The translations under genes and the position numbers were made by a program. Below the pieces are notes generated by a model. It saw nothing but the letters and a program-made list of their open reading frames with translations. It was not told where the DNA came from and did not search any database. Below, one piece after another: positions 46,545 through 54,951 of a DNA stretch of 62,400 bases. Position 1 is the stretch's first letter, and every line of letters starts with the position of its first letter. This DNA comes from a bacterium (GTDB lineage: Bacteria > Chloroflexota > Dormibacteria > Aeolococcales > Bog-877), in the NCBI GenBank assembly GCA_021801645.1, contig JAJYXT010000025.1, positions 1 to 62,400 of the forward strand, read 5' to 3'.

Positions 46545-47956
46545 CTGGAACTCGCCTCCTTCGCATGACCGGGCTCTCCAAAAGCCCGCTCCTCCGCACT
46601 CCGCAGCTGGCCCTCCAGGATGTCCAAGCCCCGCAGCAGCGGCTCTTCCTCGATCGTGAGAGGCATGAGGGCACGCAACACGTTGTGCGCCGGCCCGGCC
46701 CGCAGGACCAGGAGACCCTCATCCCGGCAGCCGGCGAGGATGTCCGCTGTCTGGTCCGCCGCCGGCTCCTTGCTCTCCCGGTCGAGCACCAGCTCCACTC
46801 CCGCCATGGCCCCGAGCTGGCGGACGTCGCCCACCAGCCGGTACCGGCGCCCCCACTCTCCTAGGCGCTCCTCCAGAATCGAGGCAAGGACACCCGCCCG
46901 TTCCAGCAGCGAGCCATCCTCCACCAGATCGAGGACGGCCAGCGCCGCGGCGCAGGCGACCGGGTTGCCCCCGAAGGTACCACCCAGACTGCCGGGTCCG
47001 GGGGCGTCCATGATCTCCGCCCTCCCCACCACCGCCGAGAGCGGCAGGCCTCCGGCAAGGCTCTTGGCCACGGTCATGAGGTCCGGCTCCACCCCGGAGT
47101 GTTCGATGGCAAAGAGCTTTCCCGTCCGGCCCATCCCACTTTGGACCTCGTCGACCACCAGAACGATCCCGTATCGGTCGCAGATCGCCCGCAACCCTTG
47201 GAGGAAGTCGGGAGGCGCCGGGACGAACCCGCCCTCCCCCAGGACCGGCTCGATGACCACCGCGGCGACCGTCTCCGCAGCCACCTGCCCGGCCAGGAGA
47301 GCCTCCAATGCGGCCAACGCCCGGGCGCTGTCCCAACCCCGGTACTCGTAGGGGTAGGGAGACCGATGGACCTCGCCGACAAAGGGCCCGAAGCCTTCCT
47401 TGTACGGGCGCTCGGTTCCGGTGAGGCTCATGGTGAGCAGGGTGCGGCCGTGGAAGGCCCCGGAGAAGGCGACCACCGCGGGCCGGCCGGTGTAGAGGCG
47501 GGCGATCTTCACCGCGTTCTCCACCGCCTCGGCGCCGGAGTTGAGCAGCAGGGCCTTCTTGGGGTGGGGGCCGGGTGCGAGCCGGCACAGCCTCTCCACC
47601 ACATCCAGGTAGGGGCGGTAGGCCGCCACCTGGAACGAGGTGTGAATCAAGAGGTCCAGCTGGCGGTGGGCGGCCGCCACCACCGCCGGATGCCCATGGC
47701 CGACGTTCAGAACGCCGATCCCCCCGGTGAAGTCGATGAACTCCCGCCCGGCCCCGTCCCACACCGTGGACCCCTTGGCCCGCTCCACCAGGAGGGGGTG
47801 GGCGGGGACCATCGCGCGCGGCAGGTAGCGGGAGAGGTGGCCGTCCTCCAGGGCGGCTCCGGCTACGGTCGGCTCCAGCACCAGCCTGACGATAGCGGTC
47901 GTCCGCCCGAGCGGATATGTTGGCGGCCCCAAGAAATCAGGCCCGGGATTTGTCAC
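46541..47956 (-). CDS. gabT: Class III aminotransferase, 4-aminobutyrate (GABA) transaminase-like
   Basis: A 471-residue PLP enzyme. PLP-lysine K298 in [19 protein letters not shown]; other fixed points are [42 protein letters not shown] and [14 protein letters not shown]. Similar to GabT, which converts GABA plus 2-oxoglutarate to succinate semialdehyde. The GTG start overlaps pucR by 20 bases; an in-frame GTG 25 codons later is also plausible because the first 35 residues are not conserved. Confidence 0.86.
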   Translation of the reverse strand: MTNPGPDFLGPPTYPLGRTTAIVRLVLEPTVAGAALEDGHLSRYLPRAMVPAHPLLVERAKGSTVWDGAGREFIDFTGGIGVLNVGHGHPAVVAAAHRQLDLLIHTSFQVAAYRPYLDVVERLCRLAPGPHPKKALLLNSGAEAVENAVKIARLYTGRPAVVAFSGAFHGRTLLTMSLTGTERPYKEGFGPFVGEVHRSPYPYEYRGWDSARALAALEALLAGQVAAETVAAVVIEPVLGEGGFVPAPPDFLQGLRAICDRYGIVLVVDEVQSGMGRTGKLFAIEHSGVEPDLMTVAKSLAGGLPLSAVVGRAEIMDAPGPGSLGGTFGGNPVACAAALAVLDLVEDGSLLERAGVLASILEERLGEWGRRYRLVGDVRQLGAMAGVELVLDRESKEPAADQTADILAGCRDEGLLVLRAGPAHNVLRALMPLTIEEEPLLRGLDILEGQLRSAEERAFGEPGHAKEASSR

Positions 47957-49538
47957 CGAGTGACATGATCCGCGCCGCCAGCTGGAGCTGGAATCGCACC
48001 TCGGGGTCGGCCAGGTCGACCTTCAGGAGGTCCTGGGCGCGGTCGAGCCGGTAGCGCAGGGTGTTGGGGTGGATGTGAAGGCGGGTGGAGGTCCGCCGCT
48101 GGTGGAACCCCTCTCTGGCCAGGGCCACCAGGCTGGAGACCAGGACATCCCCGCCACGGACCCGCTGAAGCGGGCCGAAGAGCTGCTCCAGGAAGGCGGG
48201 GCGGGCGTCGGCGTCACCGGCGAGCACCCGCGGGATGAGCATCTCCTCGTAGCGCCGCACCTGGCCCACGGGCACCTGGTCGACGATCGCCTCCGCCTCC
48301 CGGTAGCTGCGGCGCACCCCCTCGGTCCCCACCAGCTCACGGCCGAGGGCCAGCGAGCAATCCGAGAGGTGGGCCATCAGCCGGGCCACATCCTGCCGAC
48401 CCGGGAGCAGGAAGACGACCCGGTTGAGCCGCGTGGAGGTGACCGTCACCCCGCCTCCCAGGGAGAGCCCCTGGCGGATGCGGTCGGCGAGGCGGTCGCG
48501 GCGCAGGACGTCGTCGCGGCTGAGCGGCAGCTTGACCGGCATGGAGGCCACCCCGACTCGGTAGCTGCCCTCAGGGTCGAAGCCGAGGAGTCGTGCCCGC
48601 TCCTGGCTCGACGCCCCCGCCTCCAGACGGCCCTCGAGGAGCGCATCCAGAAAGGTGGCACCCAGTCGCAGTTCGACCATCGCCACCTGACGCTGGCTGG
48701 CGATGTGCAGGGCGGCCACGGTGGCGGCGTGCTCGGCGGCACGCAGATGGAGGTCGCTCAGCTCGCTCTCCCCCTCCACGATCCATACGGTCCCCACCAG
48801 CTCGCCGCGCAACCAAATAGGGCACACCACCCGGGCACTCAGCGAGAGAGCGGGGTGCGCCGGGATGCGCACCGGTCCCCGGCTGCGCCGAACCCGCTCC
48901 AGGTAGCCGCCCCGCTCGAGGTGGGCCAGCACCTCACTGGGAGTGGCGCCATCGGCGAGGGTCGCCCGCCTGACCGCGTCCGGCTGGCGGGTGGCACTCC
49001 AACTGGCCAGCAACTTGCCCTCGGGATCCTCCAGGGTGATGTCGCGGTCGATGAGGCGGCCCAGGGTGTCGACCAGATCCTGAAGGCTCCCAGCTGTCAC
49101 CGCGGCCTGGGTGAGCTCCTGGTGGATCAGCGCCGCCAGCTCGATGACCTTGAGCTGTTCCATCATGATGGCCGAGTTCACGGCCCGGGTCACCGTGTTG
49201 AAGGGCACCTCCCAGGGCAGCTCCAGCAACGGGAGCGCCAGCCGCTCCGCCGCCCGGCGGGCCGCCTCCGGAAAGTGGGGCAGGTACCTGGGGACCGCCA
49301 GGACAACGCCGGCCAGACCCCGATGGGCCAGCTCCTGGAGCAGCCCCCGCTGGTCGGCCTCCGCAGCCGGCCAGCTGATCCCGGTGGTGAGCAGCAGCTG
49401 ACCCGCTCCCACCCAGGGGAGCGGGTCCGGAATGTCAACCACATCCGCCCAGCGCACCTCGCGGCCCAGGCCTCCCTCACCGGCGACCACGACCGCCGGC
49501 GCCAGTGGCTCGAGAAGAAGCGCCTGGGACACCGTCAT
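47937..49538 (-). CDS. PucR-family transcriptional regulator
   Basis: A 533-residue regulator. The N-terminal PucR domain reads MTVSQALLLEPLAPAVVVAG with ADVVDIPDPLPWVGAGQLLLTTG. A GAF/CdaR-like sensory middle follows, and a C-terminal PucR helix-turn-helix with STRLHIHPNTLRYRLDRAQDLL. PucR-type proteins switch nitrogen-compound catabolic operons on an inducer. Located inside the divergon between two aminotransferase genes, so it is the obvious local controller. The internal ATG was chosen by family alignment; a GTG 14 codons earlier is possible. Confidence 0.9.
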   Translation of the reverse strand: MTVSQALLLEPLAPAVVVAGEGGLGREVRWADVVDIPDPLPWVGAGQLLLTTGISWPAAEADQRGLLQELAHRGLAGVVLAVPRYLPHFPEAARRAAERLALPLLELPWEVPFNTVTRAVNSAIMMEQLKVIELAALIHQELTQAAVTAGSLQDLVDTLGRLIDRDITLEDPEGKLLASWSATRQPDAVRRATLADGATPSEVLAHLERGGYLERVRRSRGPVRIPAHPALSLSARVVCPIWLRGELVGTVWIVEGESELSDLHLRAAEHAATVAALHIASQRQVAMVELRLGATFLDALLEGRLEAGASSQERARLLGFDPEGSYRVGVASMPVKLPLSRDDVLRRDRLADRIRQGLSLGGGVTVTSTRLNRVVFLLPGRQDVARLMAHLSDCSLALGRELVGTEGVRRSYREAEAIVDQVPVGQVRRYEEMLIPRVLAGDADARPAFLEQLFGPLQRVRGGDVLVSSLVALAREGFHQRRTSTRLHIHPNTLRYRLDRAQDLLKVDLADPEVRFQLQLAARIMSLGDKSRA

Positions 49539-49681
49539 GGCGCCGGACGCCGCGGTGCGCCGCAGCGGGCTGTCGATCACCGGCCCAGCCCGGGCCGCGG
49601 TCGGCCACCACTTCGCCCCTGGAGACTCTCCACGGGCTGATGATGCACCAGTCGCCGGGCCGCGGTGCCGGGTGGCGGCCG

Positions 49682-51052
49682 TCAGGCGCGCAGCGCCCTC
49701 GCCATCTCCTCGAAATTGTCCACGTAGCGCCGGACGTCGTCCTCGGAGTGCTGGACCGAGAGGGTCCAGTTCTCCTCAGCTCCGGGCGCCATCAGCACTC
49801 CTCGGTTCGACTGATAGAGCCAGGAGAGGTAGGCGTAGCTCTTGTCGATCTCAAGGTAGTCACGGTAGTTCCGGACCGGGTCCTGGCGGTAGGTGACGCA
49901 TCCCCGAGCTCCCACGGCCACGACGTGGAAGGGCAGGTCGTAGTCGCGAATGACCCGCTCCAACCCTCCGCGCAGCACCTCGTGGAGCGCGTCGAAGTGG
50001 GAATAGGCCATGGGGGTGAGGACCCCCAAGAGGGTGGCCTTGGAGGCCGCCATGGTGAGGGCGTTGCCGTTGAAGGTACCCATCTGGCTGATGCGGCCCG
50101 AGGCCACCATCTCCATGATCTCCGTGGTGGCCCCGACCGCCCCACAGGGCAGCCCGCCGCCGATCGCCTTGGCCAGGCACACGATGTCCGGAATGACACC
50201 GAAGGCCTCGGTGGCCCCGCCGGGGGCCAGCGTCACCCCGGTCTTGACTTCGTCGAAGATCAGGACAGCGCCGTGCCGGTGGGCGATCTCCTTCAGGCCG
50301 GCGAGGTAACCGGGCTCGGGAAGCACCATGCCGATGTTCATCATCGCCGGCTCGACGATGATCGCCGCCACCTCCCCCGGGTGGCCGGCCAGGACGCGCT
50401 CCGCGGCGCCCAGGTCGTTGAAGGGAACCACCGTCACCAGCTCCACCACCGCACGGGGGATGCCTTCCGACTGAGGCACCGAATTGGGGGCATCCGCCGG
50501 ACCCATGAGCTCCGGCTTCGGCTCCACCGACACCATCAGGGAGTCGTGGTGCCCATGGTAGGTGGCTTCGATCTTCACCAGCCGCTCCCGGCCGGTGAAC
50601 CCGCGAGCCAGCCTCACCGCATCCAGGGTCGACTCGGTGCCGCTGTTGGTGAACCGCCACTGCGGCAGCTGAAATCGCCGGGCCAGCTCGGCGGCAACCA
50701 CCACGAAGTCCTCACCGGGTTGGGCGAAGTGGGTACCCCGCCCGGCTCGCTCGGCGATCGCGGCCACCACCAGGGGGTGGGCGTGGCCCACCACGTTTAC
50801 CCCGAAGCCGTTGTGAAAGTCCACGTACTCGTTGTCATCGGCGTCCCAGACTCGGCTGCCGGCCCCGCGGTCCACAAAGATGGGGAAGGGAGGGCTGTCC
50901 TGGAAAGATGACGGGACCCCCCCGGGGCTGTGCTCGCGTGCCCGCTGCACCAGTTCCCTGGAGCGCGGTCGGCGGCGCTCGAACTCAAGCTCCTCTCGCT
51001 CCGTGAGCTCGGCGATCCGATCAGTTGCCGGGCTTGGTCTCTCGCTGCTCAT
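49682..51052 (-). CDS. Class III aminotransferase, glutamate-1-semialdehyde aminomutase-like
   Basis: A 456-residue PLP enzyme of the HemL-like branch: HSPGGVPSSFQDSPPFPIFVDRG, FTNSGTESTLDAVRLARGFTGR, KIEATYHGHHDSL, LIFDEVKTGV and PLP-lysine K295 in VCLAKAIGGGLPCGAVG. True HemL makes 5-aminolevulinate, but this copy sits with amine catabolism genes and has a long charged N-terminus, so a catabolic omega-transaminase is likelier. ATG with AAGGAG seven bases upstream. First gene of the leftward arm. The 143 bases between it and pucR show no clear site. Confidence 0.82.
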   Translation of the reverse strand: MSSERPSPATDRIAELTEREELEFERRRPRSRELVQRAREHSPGGVPSSFQDSPPFPIFVDRGAGSRVWDADDNEYVDFHNGFGVNVVGHAHPLVVAAIAERAGRGTHFAQPGEDFVVVAAELARRFQLPQWRFTNSGTESTLDAVRLARGFTGRERLVKIEATYHGHHDSLMVSVEPKPELMGPADAPNSVPQSEGIPRAVVELVTVVPFNDLGAAERVLAGHPGEVAAIIVEPAMMNIGMVLPEPGYLAGLKEIAHRHGAVLIFDEVKTGVTLAPGGATEAFGVIPDIVCLAKAIGGGLPCGAVGATTEIMEMVASGRISQMGTFNGNALTMAASKATLLGVLTPMAYSHFDALHEVLRGGLERVIRDYDLPFHVVAVGARGCVTYRQDPVRNYRDYLEIDKSYAYLSWLYQSNRGVLMAPGAEENWTLSVQHSEDDVRRYVDNFEEMARALRA

Positions 51053-51301
51053 TTCCCATCTCCTTTACACAACACGCACCCCAACCTGGACGGACACCCT
51101 GAGGGGCACGCGCGGCCCCTCGCAGAGGGGCGCGTCAGGTGGGAGCCAGCGCCCGGGCGCGCCGGGAGGATGGCTGCAGCTGCATGGCCTCCTTCTCCCC
51201 GCGCACGGCGCGGGACCGGCTGGGGCGGCCGCGCGCGCCGCGCGGGAGCGACGGGGACTCGGTGCGCATCGGGGACCAACTCTATCTCCCCTCCGGGGTC
51301 G

Positions 51302-51318
51302 CGGGACATGTGGTCCCG
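51302..51318. repeat. Inverted repeat CGGGAC-N5-GTCCCG
   Basis: Six-base arms around ATGTG, 64 bases before the oxidase ATG. Its size and location suit a dimeric regulator such as the neighbouring PucR-type protein, but there is no direct evidence. Confidence 0.4.
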
Positions 51319-51327
51319 ACCCAGAGT

Positions 51328-51346
51328 TTCACCGGCATTTTGTGAA
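51328..51346. repeat. Inverted repeat TTCAC-N9-GTGAA
   Basis: Five-base arms, nine-base spacer, in the only AT-richer part of the gap, 36 bases before the oxidase ATG. Candidate operator or promoter-overlapping site. Confidence 0.35.
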
Positions 51347-51381
51347 CCTGGTCCAATGCCACCACCCAAGGGGGCGCACCT

Positions 51382-52779
51382 ATGATCAATGCCGTGACCG
51401 ACGTGCCACCCCAGCTAGCCCCCGGTTTCTGGATCGCCGACAGCCATCCCGGGGCGCCCCGTGCCCCGCTGCGGGGAGGCCGGCGGGCTGATGTGGCGGT
51501 GGTGGGTGGGGGCTTCACCGGTCTGTGGACCGCATACCACCTCCTGCGGATCGAACCTTCCGCGAAGGTGGTGGTGCTGGAGGGGCAGCGGGTGGGGTTC
51601 GGGGCCTCGGGTCGAAACGGGAGCTGGTGCGTCCCCGAGCTCAACGCGGGGCCGGCCCTCCTGGTCAAGCACTTCGGAGCCTCGAGGGTCGCGGAGCTGC
51701 ACAGCGCGATGCGGGCCACGGTTGACGAGATCGGCCGGTTCTGCTCCGAGCAGGGTGTCGAGGGATTCGAGAAGGCCGGGGTTCTGCTGGTGGCCCGGGG
51801 GCGTGGGCAGCTGCCGGCCCTGGAGGACACGCAATTGGAGTGGGAGCGGGTCGGCCTGAGCAGTCCCTACCAGCGCATAAGCCCCGCGGAGGCGGAAGGG
51901 AGGTTGGCGGTCCACCAGCTGGAGGGCGCACTTTACTCGCCGGAGGGGGCGTCGGTTCATCCGGGAAAGCTGGTCCAGGGCCTTGCCGCGGCCGTCGAGC
52001 GCATGGGTGGCGAGATCTACGAAGGGAGCGCCGTCACGGGCGTGGAGGAGGGTCGTCCGCCAAGCGCCCGGACCGAGCTGGGCGAGGTGACAGCCGACAT
52101 CGTCGTGCTGGCCCTGGAGGCGTACCTCACGGGGCTCCCCGGCTGGCATCGGGCGGTCCTCCCCGTCTACTCCCTCATTGAGTTGACCGAGCCCCTCACC
52201 GAGGCTCAGCTGGCCTCGGTGAACTGGCGGGCGCGGATGTGCGTTTCGTCGATGCGGCTCACGGTCGACTACCTAGCCCTCACCCCGGACCGGCGGATCC
52301 TGGTGGGGGGCCGTGGGGCTCCCTATAGGTACGGCTCCACCCTGTCCCCGAATCTGGAGCGTCATCCGGCAACCCACGAGGGGCTGCGGGCCATGTTCCG
52401 GGAGTGGTTTCCCGCCCTGGCGGGGGTCCGATTCACCCACTCATGGGGAGGGGTGCTGGGTATGCCTCGGGATTGGATACCCCAGGTGAGGCTGGACCAC
52501 GGCCGGGGCCTCGGGGTCGCCTACGGGTACACCGGGCATGGGGTCGCCACCACCCATCTGCTCGGCCGCACCTTGGCTGAGCTGATCACCGGCCGAGACT
52601 CGGAGCGCACCCAGCTGCCGCTGGTGGGGCACGAGTCGCCGCTCTGGGAGCCGGAGCCCCTCCGCTGGATGGCCGTACGCTACGTTCAGCGGCAGCTCGC
52701 GGGACTGGACTCGCGCGTGGCCCGCGGCGGCCGCCCGCCAACCGGTCGGACCGTCGCGGAGCGGCTGGCAGCGCACTGA
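51382..52779 (+). CDS. FAD-dependent amine oxidoreductase (PuuB-like, DAO fold)
   Basis: A 465-residue flavoenzyme. The FAD dinucleotide motif is DVAVVGGGFTGLWTAYHL (GGGFTG at residues 42-47), then GFGASGRNGSWCVPEL and the C-terminal GYTGHGVATTHLLGRTLAELITG. These resemble gamma-glutamylputrescine oxidase PuuB, which turns a primary amine into an aldehyde and releases peroxide and ammonia. ATG with AAGGGGG seven bases upstream. First gene of the rightward arm; no gamma-glutamylputrescine ligase is present. Confidence 0.82.
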   Translation: MINAVTDVPPQLAPGFWIADSHPGAPRAPLRGGRRADVAVVGGGFTGLWTAYHLLRIEPSAKVVVLEGQRVGFGASGRNGSWCVPELNAGPALLVKHFGASRVAELHSAMRATVDEIGRFCSEQGVEGFEKAGVLLVARGRGQLPALEDTQLEWERVGLSSPYQRISPAEAEGRLAVHQLEGALYSPEGASVHPGKLVQGLAAAVERMGGEIYEGSAVTGVEEGRPPSARTELGEVTADIVVLALEAYLTGLPGWHRAVLPVYSLIELTEPLTEAQLASVNWRARMCVSSMRLTVDYLALTPDRRILVGGRGAPYRYGSTLSPNLERHPATHEGLRAMFREWFPALAGVRFTHSWGGVLGMPRDWIPQVRLDHGRGLGVAYGYTGHGVATTHLLGRTLAELITGRDSERTQLPLVGHESPLWEPEPLRWMAVRYVQRQLAGLDSRVARGGRPPTGRTVAERLAAH

Positions 52780-53034
52780 GCCCGCCCGACGGAGGACGGA
52801 TTGTGACCCAGCCACAAATCGCCAGACTCAGATTTGATGATCGGCCCCATGGCCGCGACCTGAGCCTCGGCCTAAAGTCGGAGGTTGCCGTAAGTGCCAG
52901 GTGGCTCGCGGGAGGGACCGCAAGCTGTTTCGGACCGAGGGGCAGGCAGAGGCTTGAGATGCTGAGCCCCGCCGGGGCGGGCAGTGGCCCAAGGCCGTGC
53001 GAGTCGGGATCGCCGGGGAGAGGAGTTGACAAGT
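52780..53034 (+). other. 255-base leader before the ABC binding-protein gene
   Basis: The gap contains a small hairpin (GATTGTG and CACAAATC near 52799-52819) and several GC stems, but no recognisable riboswitch core, promoter pair or T-run. It ends in GGAGAGGAG, the ribosome site of the next gene. Confidence 0.3.
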
Positions 53035-54936
53035 ATGAGAATGGCCAAATTCCGGGGTGATTGCGCCTCCGCTGGGGGCACGGGCCAGAGGGGGGGACGT
53101 CGAACGGTCCTCGGAGCGAGCCTGCTGGCCGGGCTAGGGCTGCTGGTGGCGGCCTGCGGAGGAGCCACCACCACGTCTCCCACGGTCCCGACGAACATCG
53201 CCCAGACTCCGCCGACCGGGGGGACTCCCGTCGCCGGGGGCACGGCCAGCTACGCCCTTCCCATCGGGGAGGATTTCTCCTGGATGCTCCCCATCGAGAA
53301 CCAGGCCAACTACGAGGACTGGAACTCCAACATCGAAGGTGGGATGTGGAGGCCCCTGTACTTCGCAGGCGGCCCTGGGCAGACCGGCATCAACGCCCAG
53401 CTCTCCATCGCCAACCCTCCCGTCTACTCGAACGGCAACCGCACGGTGACCGTGACCATGAAGCAGGGCTACACCTGGTCCGATGGCACCCCGGTGACCA
53501 CCGCCGACGTGCAGTTCTTCTTCCAGCTCCTCAGCGCCGGCAAGAACAAGGACGGCGCATACATCCCCGGAGAGATGCCCGACGACATCAGCTCGGTCGT
53601 CATCGACAGTCCCTACCAGTTCACGCTCAACCTCAATCAGGCCTACAACCCCACCTGGTTCACCAACAACCAGCTCACCTGGATCTACCCCCTTCCCCAG
53701 CAGGCGTGGGACAAGACCTGCCCCAGCTGCCAGGTGGGCAACAACGCCGCGACCAGCTCGGGCGCCAAGAGCGTCTTCAACTTCCTGTACGGCCAGTCGG
53801 AGAAGCTGAGCACCTACTCCAGCAATCCGCTCTGGAAGGTGGTGGACGGCCCCTGGGTCATCAAGGCCTTCGACCCCACCACCTACACCGCCCAGTTCGC
53901 CGCCAACACCCACTACACCGGTGCCGGCAAGCCCCAGCTGAGCGGATACTCGGTGTACAGCTTCCAGTCGGACACGGCTGAGGTCGACGCGCTCCGCTCA
54001 GGGGCCATCGACTTCGGATTCCTGCCCTTCACCGACCTCACCCTGGCCACCTACTTCCACCAGCACGGGTTCACCACCGCTCCCTGGCCGGTCTTCTACA
54101 ACGAAACCGTCGAGCTCGGGTTCACCAGCAAGACCTGGGGGCCGCTGGTTAAGCAGCTCTACATCCGCCAGGCGCTTCAGCACCTCATCAACGAGTCGCT
54201 GTACCTGCAGAAGACGCTCCACGGCTTCGGCCTTCCCGACTATGGCCCGGCCCCGGTCTACCCCAACTCCCAGTACGTCAGCCCCCAGATCACCACGGAC
54301 CCCTACCCGTACAACGTCAGCGCCGCCAAGCAGCTGCTGGCCAGCCACGGGTGGACCCAGGGATCGGGCGGGGTGGACGTCTGCTCCCGGCCGGGAACCG
54401 CCAGCAATGAGTGCGGAGCTGGCATTCCCAAGGGCAAGCAGCTCAGCTTCCTCTTCATGTACTCCACCGGCACCCCCAGCTTCCTCGCCCAGGTCGAGGC
54501 CTTCGCCACCGCCGCCAAGTCGGCGGGCATCGGGATCAACCTGGACGGGCAGACCGAGAACACGATGTTCTCGATCGGCGGGGTCTGCCCCTCCTCGCCC
54601 CCCTGCAACTGGGGGCTGCTGGCCTACAGCGGCTTCATGTGGGACTTCGGCCAGTACGAGATCCTTCCGGTGGGCGGCAACCAGTTCGGACAGGGGAACT
54701 ACTGGGCCGGCGGCTACAACTCCTCCCAAGCGCAGCAGCTGATCACCGCCGCCCACACGCAGCCCGGCCTCACTCCCCTCTACAACGTGGAGAACTACCT
54801 GTCCGCCAATGAGGCCTCGCTCTGGTGGCCGCTGGCTGACTACGAGATTGTGGTGGCCAAGAACAACCTGCGCGGCTGGTATCCGCTCAACCCCTATGCC
54901 AACTACCACCCCTCCAGCTGGTACTTCGTGAACTGA
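53035..54936 (+). CDS. ABC transporter substrate-binding lipoprotein (SBP_bac_5, peptide/nickel type)
   Basis: A 633-residue extracytoplasmic solute receptor. The signal peptide has twin arginines (GGRRTVLGASLLAGLG) and the lipobox LVAAC with lipidated C41. The mature part follows the DppA/OppA pattern: VTVTMKQGYTWSDGTPVTTADVQFFFQLL, PLWKVVDGPWVIKAF, LRSGAIDFGFLP and YIRQALQHLINE. Family ligands are peptides, opines, nickel chelates or other small organics; here the neighbours suggest an amine or amide. The ATG follows GAGAGGAG. Confidence 0.9.
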   Translation: MRMAKFRGDCASAGGTGQRGGRRTVLGASLLAGLGLLVAACGGATTTSPTVPTNIAQTPPTGGTPVAGGTASYALPIGEDFSWMLPIENQANYEDWNSNIEGGMWRPLYFAGGPGQTGINAQLSIANPPVYSNGNRTVTVTMKQGYTWSDGTPVTTADVQFFFQLLSAGKNKDGAYIPGEMPDDISSVVIDSPYQFTLNLNQAYNPTWFTNNQLTWIYPLPQQAWDKTCPSCQVGNNAATSSGAKSVFNFLYGQSEKLSTYSSNPLWKVVDGPWVIKAFDPTTYTAQFAANTHYTGAGKPQLSGYSVYSFQSDTAEVDALRSGAIDFGFLPFTDLTLATYFHQHGFTTAPWPVFYNETVELGFTSKTWGPLVKQLYIRQALQHLINESLYLQKTLHGFGLPDYGPAPVYPNSQYVSPQITTDPYPYNVSAAKQLLASHGWTQGSGGVDVCSRPGTASNECGAGIPKGKQLSFLFMYSTGTPSFLAQVEAFATAAKSAGIGINLDGQTENTMFSIGGVCPSSPPCNWGLLAYSGFMWDFGQYEILPVGGNQFGQGNYWAGGYNSSQAQQLITAAHTQPGLTPLYNVENYLSANEASLWWPLADYEIVVAKNNLRGWYPLNPYANYHPSSWYFVN

Positions 54937-54951
54937 CGCCGGACGCCGCTT

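Larger units (their letters stand above)
51053..51381. promoter_or_regulatory. Divergent control region of the amine/GABA divergon
   Basis: A 329-base GC-rich gap between the two divergent arms. It holds a strong GC hairpin at 51111-51134 and two inverted repeats at 51302-51318 and 51328-51346. No consensus -35/-10 pair was found for either arm. An open frame across it on the minus strand is Gly/Pro/Arg-rich with no recognisable domain and was not called. Confidence 0.5.

Noticed and set aside
51049-51369. A 106-codon open frame in the divergent control region
   Set aside because: Its composition is Gly/Pro/Arg-rich, it has no ribosome site or recognisable domain, and it overlaps the likely promoter region.
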